Shown: positions 18,126 through 27,373 of the stretch, piece by piece
Numbering within the stretch: the stretch's first letter is position 1
How the letters are laid out: every line of letters begins with the position of its first letter
DNA from: Brevibacillus parabrevis
GTDB taxonomy: Bacteria; Bacillota; Bacilli; Brevibacillales; Brevibacillaceae
Direction of reading: 5' to 3'
NCBI RefSeq assembly: GCF_003710905.1
Contig: NZ_RHHV01000009.1
Location: forward strand, 62,001 to 126,000
DNA: 64,000 nt
Position numbers and translations under genes: made by a program
Notes under the pieces: generated by a model
Database searches by the model: none
The model's input: only the letters and a program-made list of their open reading frames with translations
What the model was told of the DNA's origin: nothing

Positions 18126-18863
18126 TTATGGCTTGCGTGCGGAAAAAAACAGGCGCTCGCTCGCTTCCTGCGGTGGCAAGTCCGAATAGTCTGCCGTAAT
18201 GACGATGTCCGTGAACCCGGCCTCCGCGAGCCAGCGCATCAGATGCACAGGCTGGTAAGCTCTTTGCCAATGCTCCTCCTCCATCCGCTCGTACAAGCCG
18301 TTTGGCTGGCGGATGAAAAAGGTCAGCTGATGCTCTACTTCCAGGCGAAGCGGGTCGCAGAAACATTGCCAAATGTACGAAACCTCGTCGTCGACGTAGG
18401 TGAACGTCTCGTCTCCGAAAACGTGCAGCATCTTGTACGGACTGTGCACATCAAACAAGAAGCTTCCCCCTGGAGCAAGATGAGCGAACACGCGTCGGAA
18501 CGTCTCTTGCACGTCCGCCTCTTCTGTCAAGTAGCTGAGCGAGTCGCACAAGGAAATGACCGCATCGGCTTCCGGCAAGGAAAGCTCGCGCATATCTTGT
18601 TCCACCCACGCTACCTCTACTTGCTCCTGGCGCATTTTATCGTAGGCAATCGCCAGCATTTCGGCTGAGAGGTCGACACCTGTGACACGATAGCCCCGCT
18701 TCGCCAGCGGAATGGCGATCGTCCCTGTCCCGCAGCCGAGATCGATAATCCGCTTGGGTGCGCTGCCTTTTTGCCAGCTACGCTCAATCCAGTCGAGCCA
18801 CTGATCGTAGGGGGTGTCTGCCATCAACGCATCGTAGACGGCGGCCATGTGTGCGTAGGCCAT
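18126..18863 (-). CDS. yqeM: Class I SAM-dependent methyltransferase, YqeM family
   Basis: About 245 residues with SAM motif I IIDLGCGTGTIAIPLA near residue 41 and the post-I acidic residue in VTGVDLSAEML; motif DAVISLCDSLSYL follows. The substrate is unknown. ATG at 18863 (MAYAHMAAVYD) is the family-like start, though only a weak AAGGGT precedes it. It follows rsfS by 5 nt and ends the yqeG-yqeM operon, as in B. subtilis. Confidence 0.88.
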   Translation of the reverse strand: MAYAHMAAVYDALMADTPYDQWLDWIERSWQKGSAPKRIIDLGCGTGTIAIPLAKRGYRVTGVDLSAEMLAIAYDKMRQEQVEVAWVEQDMRELSLPEADAVISLCDSLSYLTEEADVQETFRRVFAHLAPGGSFLFDVHSPYKMLHVFGDETFTYVDDEVSYIWQCFCDPLRLEVEHQLTFFIRQPNGLYERMEEEHWQRAYQPVHLMRWLAEAGFTDIVITADYSDLPPQEASERLFFSARKP

Positions 18864-18868
18864 CTTTA

Positions 18869-19225
18869 TTACCCTTGCACAGCGAAGGAAACCTCTTCTG
18901 CATCCTTCCACAGGCGCTCCAGGTTGTAAAACTCGCGATCTTCCCGGTGGAAGACGTGAATGACGATATCTCCCAGGTCAACCAGCACCCAGCGACCTTC
19001 GTCTGCCCCTTCGATCCCGCGAACATCATAGCCGTTTTTATGGGCCTGGTCGCGAATCTCGCGCACGATTGCCTGTACTTGGCGCTCGTTGTTTCCGTGG
19101 CAAATCATGAAGTAATCTGCAATGACGGACAGCTTGCTGATGTCCAGCACCTTGAGATTTTCTGCCTTTTTGTCATCGGCTGCCTTCACTACCAAGCGAG
19201 CCAACTCTTCTACTGTTTTAACCAT
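18869..19225 (-). CDS. rsfS: Ribosomal silencing factor RsfS
   Basis: 118-residue DUF143 protein that binds L14 on the 50S subunit and blocks subunit joining in starvation. Conserved blocks KAENLKVLDIS, ADYFMICHG and RWVLVDLGDIVIHVF are intact. ATG at 19225 with AGGAGGG upstream overlaps the yqeK stop by one base, indicating coupled translation. Confidence 0.95.
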   Translation of the reverse strand: MVKTVEELARLVVKAADDKKAENLKVLDISKLSVIADYFMICHGNNERQVQAIVREIRDQAHKNGYDVRGIEGADEGRWVLVDLGDIVIHVFHREDREFYNLERLWKDAEEVSFAVQG

Positions 19226-19815
19226 CAAAACCCTCCTTCTCTCCCTTTGCGGGATACCAAATCGTTATAGGCAATCAGCGTCAACGGATAAACCGTTTTC
19301 TGCTTTTCTATCAAAAACTGAATGGTGCCGCCCAAAGCTAGTGCCAAGGCTTGATCCAAATTCTTTTCAGCCAGCGCGCGAATCTCGTCGACACCAGGAA
19401 AAATGCGGTTCGGTTCTATATAGTCTGCCACACAAACGACTTTTTCTAACAGGGACATCCCCGCTCGCCCCGTCGTGTGGTAGCGAACGGCTTGCAAAAT
19501 ATCCGTATCTGTCACACCGAGATCCGTCTGGATGACGATCGCCCCGGCAAAAGCGTGCCACAGCTCTTTTTCCCCTTCCAGAAGCTCTGTCGGCATATCG
19601 TGGCGAACGAGAATTTCGAACATTTTCTCCACGGGCCAGCATTTGCAGTAGTCGTGCAACAGCCCTGCAAGCTCCGCTTTGTCCGGGTCAGCCCCGTAGC
19701 GAACGGCAAGGTTGCGAGCTGACTGGGCGACTCCGAGCGTGTGGTTGAAGCGCTTTTCATGCATTTGCGCCCGAATGCGGGCAAGCAGTTCTTCCCGATT
19801 AGTCAAGAGTTTCAT
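19225..19815 (-). CDS. yqeK: YqeK family HD-domain phosphohydrolase (probable Ap4A hydrolase)
   Basis: 196 residues with the HD signature: RFNHTLGV (first His), AGLLHDYCK (His-Asp), a second His in WHAFAGA and Asp in DTDILQAVRYHTTG. Members of this family hydrolyse diadenosine tetraphosphate symmetrically; that activity is inferred here from family. It overlaps nadD by 17 nt and rsfS by one, in the usual order. Confidence 0.9.
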   Translation of the reverse strand: MKLLTNREELLARIRAQMHEKRFNHTLGVAQSARNLAVRYGADPDKAELAGLLHDYCKCWPVEKMFEILVRHDMPTELLEGEKELWHAFAGAIVIQTDLGVTDTDILQAVRYHTTGRAGMSLLEKVVCVADYIEPNRIFPGVDEIRALAEKNLDQALALALGGTIQFLIEKQKTVYPLTLIAYNDLVSRKGREGGF

Positions 19816-20392
19816 AGAATCGGTTCTCCTTTATATAGCGCTCCACAGCAGCTGGCACCAAGTAGCGGATGCTTTTGCCCGCAGCCGCCTTTTCGCGGAT
19901 CAACGTGGAAGAGATGTCCCAAACCGGCATCTCCACAAACGTGACGTACTCGCTTGCCTCCCGATCCAGCTCGGTGCCCGGCCGGGCGAGTCCTATAAAG
20001 CGTACCATGCGAAGCAGCTCTTGGAACTGGTACCATTTGGGCAAGATTTTGACCATGTCTCCCCCAATAATAAAAGAAAACTGACAATCAGGGAACTGCT
20101 GTGTTAGCTGAACCATTGTGTCGTAGGTGTAGGAGGGGCCTTCTCTTCTCAGCTCGATATCCGTGACGCGAAAAGCCTCGTGATCGGCCACAGCCATCTG
20201 AACCATGTTCAGGCGATGCTCTGCCAATGTCAGACTGTCCCTCTGTTTGTGCGGAGGAATGTGCGTCGGCATGAACCAGATTTCATCAAGCCCGGCCTGT
20301 TCCCTGGCTTGTTCTGCTGCCAGCAAATGACCGCAGTGGATCGGATCGAATGTCCCGCCCATCATCCCTACTTTTTTGACGGCATGCTTCAT
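19799..20392 (-). CDS. nadD: Nicotinate-nucleotide adenylyltransferase
   Basis: Forms deamido-NAD from nicotinate mononucleotide and ATP. The N-terminal nucleotidyltransferase motif GGTFDPIHCGHL is at residues 12-23 and the C-terminal ISSTLIREK motif near 160. Length 197 is typical. Start ATG at 20392. It lies between yhbY and yqeK in the conserved operon. Confidence 0.95.
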   Translation of the reverse strand: MKHAVKKVGMMGGTFDPIHCGHLLAAEQAREQAGLDEIWFMPTHIPPHKQRDSLTLAEHRLNMVQMAVADHEAFRVTDIELRREGPSYTYDTMVQLTQQFPDCQFSFIIGGDMVKILPKWYQFQELLRMVRFIGLARPGTELDREASEYVTFVEMPVWDISSTLIREKAAAGKSIRYLVPAAVERYIKENRFYETLD

Positions 20393-20409
20393 GGCGGTAG
20401 TCCTTATGG

Positions 20410-20700
20410 TTACGGCAGCTTGATGGTCTTGTGCTCCCGGGACTCTTTGTACAAGACAACCGTATGGCCGATCAGCTGTACCAGCTCGGCACCCGCACCT
20501 GCTGCCAAATCTTCTGCTACCTCATGTTTGTCATCGCTGTTGTTTTGCAAGATCGCTACTTTGATCAATTCGCGCACTTCCAGCGCCTCTTTGATCTGGG
20601 TGATCATATTTTCATTCACGCCCCCTTTTCCTACTTGGAAAATCGGGGTGAGATGGTGTGCTTCTGCGCGCAAAAAGCGCTTTTGCTTGCCGGTCAACAT
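20410..20700 (-). CDS. yhbY: Ribosome assembly RNA-binding protein YhbY/YqeI (CRM domain)
   Basis: 96-residue CRM-domain protein with LTGKQKRFLRAEAHHL at the start and the GKGG loop (VGKGGVNENM). CRM proteins bind pre-50S particles or intron RNA. AAAGGAGG lies 7 nt before ATG at 20700; upstream in-frame codons would place the Shine-Dalgarno inside the gene. Confidence 0.92.
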   Translation of the reverse strand: MLTGKQKRFLRAEAHHLTPIFQVGKGGVNENMITQIKEALEVRELIKVAILQNNSDDKHEVAEDLAAGAGAELVQLIGHTVVLYKESREHKTIKLP

Positions 20701-20737
20701 CGGCATGCCTCCTTTTAGTTCCTGCAATCAAGATTGA

Positions 20738-21589
20738 TCAGGTTGTTTTCGTCAGTTGCTGCAAGACAATCTCACGCATGACATCTGTCGGTGCGTCTGT
20801 ACCCGTCCACAGCTCAAATGCCAGTGCCCCCTGGTTTACGAACATCCCGACGCCGGAGTGGACAGTCGCGCCGATTTCTTTCGCTTCACGCAACAGGCGC
20901 GTCTCCAGCGGGTTGTAAATCAGGTCGCTGACAGTCAGGCCGGGATGGAGCCATTCTGCTGGCACAGGAGTTTCCTGCACGTTTGGCAGCATGCCGATGG
21001 AAGTCGTATTGATCAACAGGGATGAGTCTGCGATGGCGTCTTTGCCTTCCCCTTGCTCCACGATCCGCGTCGGGACGATTGTTCCCACATGCTCTGCCAG
21101 TACAGCCGCTCTTTCCCGCGAGCGGTTGATGATGCGAATTTCCTTGACGCCTTTTTCCGCCAAAGTAAACGCAACAGCACGGGCAGCTCCGCCCGCGCCC
21201 ATCATCGTAACAATTTGTTTGTCCAGCACGATCCCCGTCTCCGCTACAAGCGAGCGGACGTAGCCCATGCCGTCCGTATTGTAACCGATCAGCCTGCCAT
21301 CCTTGCTTACGACCGTATTGACCGCGCCGATGCGCTTCGCCAGCGGATCGATTTCATCGAGCATCGGCATGATCGCCACCTTGTGGGGAATCGTCACGTT
21401 AATCCCGCGCAAGCCCAATGCGCGAATCCCCGCTACCGCGTCCGCCAAGTCTTCCGGGTCTACGTCAAACGCCGCATAAGCGAATCCAAGTCCGGTCTCG
21501 GAAAAAGCAGCATTGTGCATCATCGGAGATTGGGAATGGGAAACCGGATGTCCGAACAGGCCAACCAACTGCGTTTTGCTTGTAATCAT
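20738..21589 (-). CDS. aroE: Shikimate dehydrogenase (NADP+)
   Basis: Reduces 3-dehydroshikimate to shikimate in aromatic amino acid synthesis. It has the substrate-binding block [10 protein letters not shown] (residues about 17-26), NVTIPHK with the catalytic Lys (about 63-69), and the NADP motif [10 protein letters not shown] (about 130). 283 residues, with GGAGG upstream of ATG at 21589. Part of the yqeG-yqeM row. Confidence 0.95.
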   Translation of the reverse strand: MITSKTQLVGLFGHPVSHSQSPMMHNAAFSETGLGFAYAAFDVDPEDLADAVAGIRALGLRGINVTIPHKVAIMPMLDEIDPLAKRIGAVNTVVSKDGRLIGYNTDGMGYVRSLVAETGIVLDKQIVTMMGAGGAARAVAFTLAEKGVKEIRIINRSRERAAVLAEHVGTIVPTRIVEQGEGKDAIADSSLLINTTSIGMLPNVQETPVPAEWLHPGLTVSDLIYNPLETRLLREAKEIGATVHSGVGMFVNQGALAFELWTGTDAPTDVMREIVLQQLTKTT

Positions 21590-21672
21590 GGAGCATTTCC
21601 TCCCCCGTAGCTTCTCTCTCTAGCATATGGCACGAAAAAGGGAGCGCCATATGCGGATACTTGTTGGACTGG

Positions 21673-22794
21673 CTAGATCAGCCCGCGGCGCATGCCCACG
21701 CTTACTCCTTTTGGCGCGTGAACCACGACGTTCGCTTCGTACTTGCCTTGAATGGTCACCCAGCCCAGCCCGGAGATGACGATATCCGTAGACATTTGCG
21801 ATTGGGTCACCTTGAAGGAATGCTTGACGAACGGCGGGAGCGCTTTTGCCGCTTCTTCTCCTGTCGGAGGCACCAGCAGCGTGCCGTGATGCTTTTCCAT
21901 CACTTCGTCCGCCTTTTCCAGCTTCGTGCGATGAATGTACAGGTCGTTGTCTACATAAACGACAAACGGCTGTTTAGATCCACGCACAAAGTCGATGCGT
22001 GCCAAGCCGCCGAGAAACAGAGTTTGTCCAGCTTCGAGCTGGTATACTTTGGAGTTGATCCGGCTTTTCGGAGTGATTTTGCGCAAATCGGCTGGCGACA
22101 CCATATGTCCAATCTGATCGCGGTTGATGATGCCCGGCGTATCGTAAATGGAGCGGCCGTCTTCCAGCGGAATTTCGATTTTATCGAGCGTCGTGCCAGG
22201 GAACGGCGATGTCGTGATCTCCAGCTCTGCGGCTCCGTAATCGTGCAGGATGCGGTTGATCATCGTCGATTTGCCGACATTGGTCACTCCGACGATGTAC
22301 ACGTCGCGCCCTTTGCGCAGCTCCCCGATCCGATTCAACAGTTCGTCGATATGCAGTCCTTTTTGCGCGCTGATCAGCACGATGTCTTCCGGGCGCAAGC
22401 CGCGCTCTTTCGCTTCATGCTGCATCCAGTTGCGCACGCGGTTCAGGTTGATGTTTTTCGGCAGCAAGTCCACTTTGTTGCCCACGAGCAAAATCGGGTT
22501 TTTCCCGACAAAGCGCGGCAGCCCTCTGAGCCAGGAGCCTTGGAAGTCAAAAATATCGACGACCATGACGACCAGCGATTGCGTAGAGCCGATGCCATCC
22601 AAAATTTTCAGGAAGTCGTCGTCACCCATTCCTACCGGAGCGACTTCATTGTAATGCTTGATGCGATAGCAGCGCTGACAGATGACGACCTTGCGCCCCA
22701 ATGCCGACTCCGGCGCATAGCCGGGCTTTTTCGCATCCTCTGTCTGAATCGCGATCCCACATCCGGCACAAGAGCCGAGTGTTTGTTCCGTCAT
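21673..22794 (-). CDS. yqeH: Ribosome biogenesis GTPase YqeH (circularly permuted)
   Basis: Contains an N-terminal zinc finger of two CxxC pairs (CAGC and CQRC), then a circularly permuted GTPase with G4 VGNKVDLLP before G1 GVTNVGKSTMINRIL and G3 DTPGI, and a C-terminal RNA-binding domain. YqeH is needed for 30S assembly in B. subtilis. ATG at 22794 has GGAGGAG 8 nt upstream and overlaps the yqeG TGA (ATGA). Confidence 0.95.
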   Translation of the reverse strand: MTEQTLGSCAGCGIAIQTEDAKKPGYAPESALGRKVVICQRCYRIKHYNEVAPVGMGDDDFLKILDGIGSTQSLVVMVVDIFDFQGSWLRGLPRFVGKNPILLVGNKVDLLPKNINLNRVRNWMQHEAKERGLRPEDIVLISAQKGLHIDELLNRIGELRKGRDVYIVGVTNVGKSTMINRILHDYGAAELEITTSPFPGTTLDKIEIPLEDGRSIYDTPGIINRDQIGHMVSPADLRKITPKSRINSKVYQLEAGQTLFLGGLARIDFVRGSKQPFVVYVDNDLYIHRTKLEKADEVMEKHHGTLLVPPTGEEAAKALPPFVKHSFKVTQSQMSTDIVISGLGWVTIQGKYEANVVVHAPKGVSVGMRRGLI

Positions 22795-23315
22795 GCTTTT
22801 CTCCTCCACGAAACCATTCCTTTCCTTTCCATCCAGCTTAAAGCCACGCGCTCCATCTGACGGTTAAAGCGCGTCCAGAAACCGTCCGTCTGGGCCACAG
22901 GCACGACCAGGATCGTATGAAACCCCAGTCGATTTCCCCCCAGCACATCAGTAAACAATTGATCGCCAATCACGACAGTCTCGGCGATGGTCACGTTCAT
23001 TTGCCGAACTGCCTGCAAAAAGGCACGGTTGGTCGGCTTTTTCGCCGCACAAATAAAACCGAGATCGAGTGGTGCACAGAAGCGGTGTACGCGCTCCTTG
23101 TTGTTGTTGGACACAACGGTGACCTGAATGCCTGCTTCCTGCATCCGGGCCAGCCAGTCGATTACCTCCGGAGTAGCCTCCGGCCTGTCCCACTCCACCA
23201 ACGTATTGTCCAGGTCTGTTATCACCGCACGGATTTTATTTCGTTTCAATTGATCTATATCAATGTGATGGATTGACTCTACGAACTGACTGGGCATCAG
23301 CTTGTTTAAAAACAC
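22791..23315 (-). CDS. yqeG: YqeG family HAD-type phosphatase
   Basis: 174 residues. HAD motif I VITDLDNTLVEW (two catalytic Asp), motif II VVSNNN, motif III Lys in AAKKPTNRAF, and motif IV VIGDQLFTDVLG are all present. Substrate unknown. GTG at 23315 with GGAGGTG upstream is the start. It is the first gene of the row and follows a sigma-A promoter. Confidence 0.92.
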   Translation of the reverse strand: MFLNKLMPSQFVESIHHIDIDQLKRNKIRAVITDLDNTLVEWDRPEATPEVIDWLARMQEAGIQVTVVSNNNKERVHRFCAPLDLGFICAAKKPTNRAFLQAVRQMNVTIAETVVIGDQLFTDVLGGNRLGFHTILVVPVAQTDGFWTRFNRQMERVALSWMERKGMVSWRRKA

Positions 23316-23363
23316 GGGGCACCTCCAAATGATGTGCAGCCATTAACCGCGATTTCGGCACCT

Positions 23364-23393
23364 ACTATACCATAATCGACCACTCTGTTGCAA
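23364..23393 (-). promoter_or_regulatory. Sigma-A promoter of the yqeG-yqeM operon
   Basis: TTGCAA, 18 nt, TATAGT on the minus strand, about 50 nt upstream of yqeG. No other promoter is evident inside the tightly packed row. Confidence 0.65.
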
Positions 23394-23457
23394 AAGAAAA
23401 AGCTTGCGCCGCCCCTTGCCACGGACAATCAGAGTGTGTCATAATGGCGGTACTTAT

Positions 23458-23483
23458 AAAACTGTTTTTGTTTAAATAGTTTT
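23458..23483. promoter_or_regulatory. Operator palindrome upstream of the tetR gene
   Basis: AAAACTG, 12 nt, TAGTTTT. The same 26-nt architecture, including an AACAAAAA spacer core read on one strand, recurs at 24103-24128 in front of the adjacent MFS gene. It is the likely binding site of the TetR protein between them. Confidence 0.7.
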
Positions 23484-23514
23484 CACCCGTAAGTCAGGCA
23501 GGGGGTCGCTGAAG

Positions 23515-24078
23515 ATGAAAGACCGAATCATGAAAGGTTTTATTGAAGAGATCAGAGAAAAAGGCATGAAGTTTTCCATGGACGACCTGGCGCGCAGGCT
23601 GGGGATCAGCAAGCGAACGCTGTATGAGCATTTTTCTTCCAAAGTGGAGATTCTCGAAACAATCATCTCCCAGACGTTTGCCGAGGGCGATGAAAAAACC
23701 CGGCAAATTCTCGCTGACGACAGTCTTTCTCTCCTCGATAAAATCAAAGGCGTCATGCTCGTGTTGCCGACACACTACGAGTTTTACGATTTGCGCATTC
23801 TTGAACAGATGAAGCGCTACTACCCGGAGCAATGGGCGCTGGTCGACTCCGCGCTCTCGGACGATTGGCAGACGCTGCGCGCCCTGATTGAACAAGGGGT
23901 CAAAGAGGGGCTGATCGTCAACATGAACATGACATTAGTGATGAAGCTGATCATCGACGCCGTCAATTCGACACTGGATCAGCGCTTTTACATGAAAAAC
24001 CAGATTACGGTTTCCGAAGCTTTGGCGGCGATTGTCGATGTTCTGTTGTACGGCCTGATCCCTGTGGATAAAAGGTAG
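23515..24078 (+). CDS. TetR/AcrR family transcriptional regulator
   Basis: 187 residues: N-terminal helix-turn-helix (MDDLARRLGISKRTLYEHFSSKVEIL, about 20-45) and a variable ligand-binding helical domain. It is followed by an MFS exporter on the same strand, and a shared palindrome lies in front of both genes, so it most likely represses itself and the exporter until a drug-like ligand binds. ATG at 23515 has GGGGGT upstream. Confidence 0.9.
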   Translation: MKDRIMKGFIEEIREKGMKFSMDDLARRLGISKRTLYEHFSSKVEILETIISQTFAEGDEKTRQILADDSLSLLDKIKGVMLVLPTHYEFYDLRILEQMKRYYPEQWALVDSALSDDWQTLRALIEQGVKEGLIVNMNMTLVMKLIIDAVNSTLDQRFYMKNQITVSEALAAIVDVLLYGLIPVDKR

Positions 24079-24102
24079 CCCCTTTTATTCCCTTTTTTTG
24101 CG

Positions 24103-24128
24103 AAAACTAATAAAACAAAAATAGTTTT
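24103..24128. promoter_or_regulatory. Operator palindrome upstream of the MFS exporter
   Basis: AAAACTA, 12 nt, TAGTTTT, a near copy of the site upstream of tetR, 33 nt before the exporter start. Confidence 0.7.
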
Positions 24129-24160
24129 TCGAGTACAAGACTTGAAATGAGGTGTTCACC

Positions 24161-25381
24161 ATGGCTGTTTTTACCCAAATGACAAAAGCGCAACGCACTG
24201 GCTTGCTGTTCGTGATTCTGATTTTGTTCATCGATATGCTGCTCTACAGTCTGTTGATTCCAATCGTCCCTTATTTTTCCGAGACGCTAAAGCCCTCCTC
24301 TACCATGATGGGCATTCTGTTCAGCAGCTATGCGGTCGCCATGCTGCTCGCCACTCCGATCTTCGGCCCGATCTCGGACCGCTTGGGCAGACGTGCCGTG
24401 CTGTTGGTCGGCTTGATTGGGCTGGCAGCTTCCACGCTGCTGTTCGCGTTCTCTGACACCATGGCCTTGTTGATTACTGCCCGCTTCGTGCAAGGGATTG
24501 CAGCGGCTGCGACTTGGCCGACCGCTCTCGCCCTGCTCGCTGACCTGTTCCCTCCGAAAATGCGCGGAGCGGTCATGGGAACGGCGTTGACCGCTATTTC
24601 TACAGGCACTTTGCTCGGCGCACCGATCGGCGGCTGGCTGTTTGAGATCAGCGATCACCGGATGCCGTTTCTCGCCGCTGCGGCCTTTACGGTCATCAAC
24701 ATCGTGCTCGTCTTTTTGTTCCTGAAGGAAGAAGCGGCTCGTACAGCCAGCGAAAAGCTTGCGGTAGGCGGATTTTTACGCAATCCACAGGTCGTCTTCA
24801 TCGCCGGAATCGTCCTGCTGGCGGAAGTATCGCTCTGCCTCTTGGAGCCGACGCTGCCCGTCTTTTTAACGCAAAAGTTCAGCATCACCCCGACTGCGAT
24901 CGGCTTGCTGTTTGCAGCGATGACTTTGGCCTACGGATTGATTGCCCCGGTAGCAGGCTCGCTGTCCAACCGTTTTAATCCGTATAAGCTGATGTTCGCC
25001 GGAATCGTCCTCCTCGCTGTCTTCATGCCTTCACTGGTATGGGCTGGCTCGCTGTGGCAGGCGGGAATTGCGATGGCGCTTGTCGGCGCAGGCGTAGGCT
25101 TTACGCTGTCACCCACGCTCCCGACTTTGGGCAGCATCATCGACCAAGGGGGAAGCGGCGCCTATGGCACAGCCTACGCTTTGTTCAACATGTTCCACGG
25201 GATCGGCATGGTAGCCGGGCCGTTGGCAGGCGGCATTTTGACGGATTTGTTGCCTGTATCGTCTGCCATCCTCGTTGTGGCAGCAGCCGTGCTTGGCTTC
25301 GGCATCATGCTGTTCCTCCAGCTCAAAGCGAGTGGAGCCGTGCGTGTCTCTTCGTCAAAAGGCGAGATGCATTCGTCTTAA
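24161..25381 (+). CDS. MFS drug-type efflux transporter
   Basis: 406 residues with about 12 transmembrane helices. The motif A loop GPISDRLGRRAVLL lies between helices 2 and 3, and the motif C-like Gly-rich helix 5 (STGTLLGAPIGGWLF) is typical of drug:H+ antiporters. ATG at 24161 fits GAGGTG 6 nt upstream; GTG at 24152 overlaps that site. It is likely regulated by the preceding TetR protein. Substrate unknown. Confidence 0.9.
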   Translation: MAVFTQMTKAQRTGLLFVILILFIDMLLYSLLIPIVPYFSETLKPSSTMMGILFSSYAVAMLLATPIFGPISDRLGRRAVLLVGLIGLAASTLLFAFSDTMALLITARFVQGIAAAATWPTALALLADLFPPKMRGAVMGTALTAISTGTLLGAPIGGWLFEISDHRMPFLAAAAFTVINIVLVFLFLKEEAARTASEKLAVGGFLRNPQVVFIAGIVLLAEVSLCLLEPTLPVFLTQKFSITPTAIGLLFAAMTLAYGLIAPVAGSLSNRFNPYKLMFAGIVLLAVFMPSLVWAGSLWQAGIAMALVGAGVGFTLSPTLPTLGSIIDQGGSGAYGTAYALFNMFHGIGMVAGPLAGGILTDLLPVSSAILVVAAAVLGFGIMLFLQLKASGAVRVSSSKGEMHSS

Positions 25382-25472
25382 TGTCTAAAGGAAACGCACA
25401 GACGAATGCTGCTGGTAGCGACCGAGTGACCAAGCCACTGACGAAGCAACCACATGCTCCAGCCAAACAAAC

Positions 25473-25522
25473 AACACCCCCGCTGTCACGCTAGTACGTG
25501 GCAATCGGGGGTGTCGTCTTTT
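25473..25522. terminator. Terminator between the MFS gene and the minus-strand dinB unit
   Basis: Long hairpin with ACACCCCCG/CGGGGGTGT outer arms and a CACG/CGTG inner stem between convergent genes. The T-run on the plus side is short. Confidence 0.75.
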
Positions 25523-25718
25523 ATTCGCTATCGAACGGTTGTTGTCTCGTCTCCATCAAACGTTTGACCCGCTCCGTCGGAGTCCAGCACTGAAAACGGT
25601 AGTCCGGACGCGTCTCGTACGTCAGCCGCGAACAGCGATAAGTCACGCCGCCGGGCGCTTTTTCCACGCGAAAATGCGTACAGGTCGCACAACAATGAAA
25701 CGGGTTCTCCTCGCCCAT
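25521..25718 (-). CDS. Small Cys-rich protein of unknown function
   Basis: 65 residues with FHCCATCTHF near the start and two more Cys (YRCSR, FQCWT), a spacing that could bind zinc. AGGAGGAG precedes ATG at 25718. It follows dinB by 11 nt and probably shares its transcript. I do not recognise a named family. Confidence 0.7.
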   Translation of the reverse strand: MGEENPFHCCATCTHFRVEKAPGGVTYRCSRLTYETRPDYRFQCWTPTERVKRLMETRQQPFDSE

Positions 25719-25729
25719 TGCCCCTCCTC

Positions 25730-26782
25730 CTATCTCCCCAGCTTCCAAGGAAACATGGACAATTGCTCGTAGCGCTCCTGTTTCGGCTCGGCAAAATTGG
25801 AAAAGCCAACTCCGACCAGCCTGACACCCGGCGAGTAATCAAACGCATCGAGCAAATCGTCCAGAAGTTCTTGCCAGTTGGCCCCTGCGACTGCCTTGTG
25901 CTGTTTCGTCCGTTGCGTAAAATCGGCGTACTTGATCTTGAGCGTAATCGTCTGCGGCTCGACCCCATCCTGGCGCACGTCCTCTTCGACTTCCCGCAGC
26001 AAGGAATAGGCAATCGGCGCGATCGACTCGCGGTCATACAAGTCAAAAGACAGCGTCGTCTCGCGGCTCGTCGACTTCGGTGCGCGATCCATCACGATCT
26101 CCCGGCTGTCTTCCCCTCTGGAGCGGTCGTACAGCGAGCGGCCAAACTTGCCGAACAGTTGCACGACCTCGTCCAGAGACAGTTGCCAAAAGTCCTCGAC
26201 CGTAGCAATGCCCTTTTTGGCGAGCAATTCCTGCGATTTTTTTCCGACGCCGTGCAGCGTTCCGATCGGCAAAGGGCGCAGTACGTCCAGCGCCTGCTCG
26301 GGACGAATGATGACAAAAGCATCCGGCTTTTTCAAATCACTGGCGATTTTCGCCAGCGACATATTATAGGAAAGACCGATACTACAGGTTAATCCTGTCT
26401 CCCGTTTGATTCGCCGCTTGAGCTCGCGCGCGACGGGAACGGCATTCTCGTAGTCCGTGACGTCCAGGTAGGCTTCGTCCAACCCGACCGTTTGGTAACG
26501 CGCCGTATAGGAAGTGAAAATCTCCCTGACTTCCGCCGATTTCTCGATGTAACGCCCATAGCGGACGGGGAGGTACACACCCTGCGGGCATTTTTTTCTC
26601 GCCATCGCGACAGGCATGGCAGAGCGAACACCGTACTTGCGCGCCTCGTAGCTGCACGTCGAGACGACGCCGCGATTGGCTGTTCCCCCGACGATGACCG
26701 GCTTGCCGCGCAACTCGGGGCGGTCAAGCTGCTCTACACTGGCGAAAAACGCGTCGATATCCAGATGAAGGAATTTTTTCAT
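25730..26782 (-). CDS. dinB: DNA polymerase IV (Y family, translesion)
   Basis: 350 residues. The start MKKFLHLDIDAFFASVEQ carries the first catalytic Asp, followed by the PVIVGG and RGVVSTCSYEARKYGV blocks; the second catalytic site is in the SLDEAYLDVT-like block (VGLDEAYLDVT) near 100. A little-finger domain follows. The protein ends with LSMFPWKLGR; it lacks an obvious extended clamp-binding tail beyond QLSMF, which itself fits a beta-clamp motif. No LexA box was found upstream by eye. Confidence 0.94.
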   Translation of the reverse strand: MKKFLHLDIDAFFASVEQLDRPELRGKPVIVGGTANRGVVSTCSYEARKYGVRSAMPVAMARKKCPQGVYLPVRYGRYIEKSAEVREIFTSYTARYQTVGLDEAYLDVTDYENAVPVARELKRRIKRETGLTCSIGLSYNMSLAKIASDLKKPDAFVIIRPEQALDVLRPLPIGTLHGVGKKSQELLAKKGIATVEDFWQLSLDEVVQLFGKFGRSLYDRSRGEDSREIVMDRAPKSTSRETTLSFDLYDRESIAPIAYSLLREVEEDVRQDGVEPQTITLKIKYADFTQRTKQHKAVAGANWQELLDDLLDAFDYSPGVRLVGVGFSNFAEPKQERYEQLSMFPWKLGR

Positions 26783-26881
26783 AGCGGATAACCACCAAAC
26801 ATACATTCTCATTTGTACTTGTATTATCCTTGTTTTGGCCCTTCAATGCAAGCGGATATCTCCCCAACCGCCGTTCGCCCG

Positions 26882-27325
26882 TTATTGCTCTTGCGCTTCC
26901 ATGACCCGAAGCAGCTCGGATACGGGAGGATTGCCTTTTTTCGCGTAGACGATCGTCCCGTCTTTGCCGATGATATAGACGATTCGCTGCTGGAAAAACA
27001 ACCCGAGGATTTTTCCTACATCATATGCCTCGCGAATTTTTTGGCCTTCATCGACGATCAAAGGAAATTCATACTGAAATTTCGTTGCAAACGCCTGCTT
27101 TTTGTCCAGTTCACCCGGATTGATGCCAAACACGACCGTATTTTTTTGCTGCAATGTGCCGTAGTTGTCCTGAAGGGCGCACAGTTGCTTCGTGCATACC
27201 GGGGTATCATCTCCCGGGTAAAAGACCAGCACGATCGTTTGCTTGCCTACATAGTCGCGCAAATCGACCGGGCCTTTTGTGCTTTTGGCGGAAAAGAAAG
27301 GGGCTTTTGCTCCAATTGGCAACAT
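26882..27325 (-). CDS. bcp: Thioredoxin-dependent peroxiredoxin, Bcp/PrxQ type
   Basis: 147 residues. Peroxidatic Cys and resolving Cys sit five apart in TPVCTKQLCALQ, preceded by FYPGDD, the PrxQ pattern. It reduces hydroperoxides using thioredoxin. ATG at 27325 with GAGGTGAG upstream; the open frame further upstream has no start signal. Monocistronic. Confidence 0.92.
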   Translation of the reverse strand: MLPIGAKAPFFSAKSTKGPVDLRDYVGKQTIVLVFYPGDDTPVCTKQLCALQDNYGTLQQKNTVVFGINPGELDKKQAFATKFQYEFPLIVDEGQKIREAYDVGKILGLFFQQRIVYIIGKDGTIVYAKKGNPPVSELLRVMEAQEQ

Positions 27326-27373
27326 TTCACTCACCTCTAAGCCCAGTATACATCGAAAATCGTTTTGCGATTG

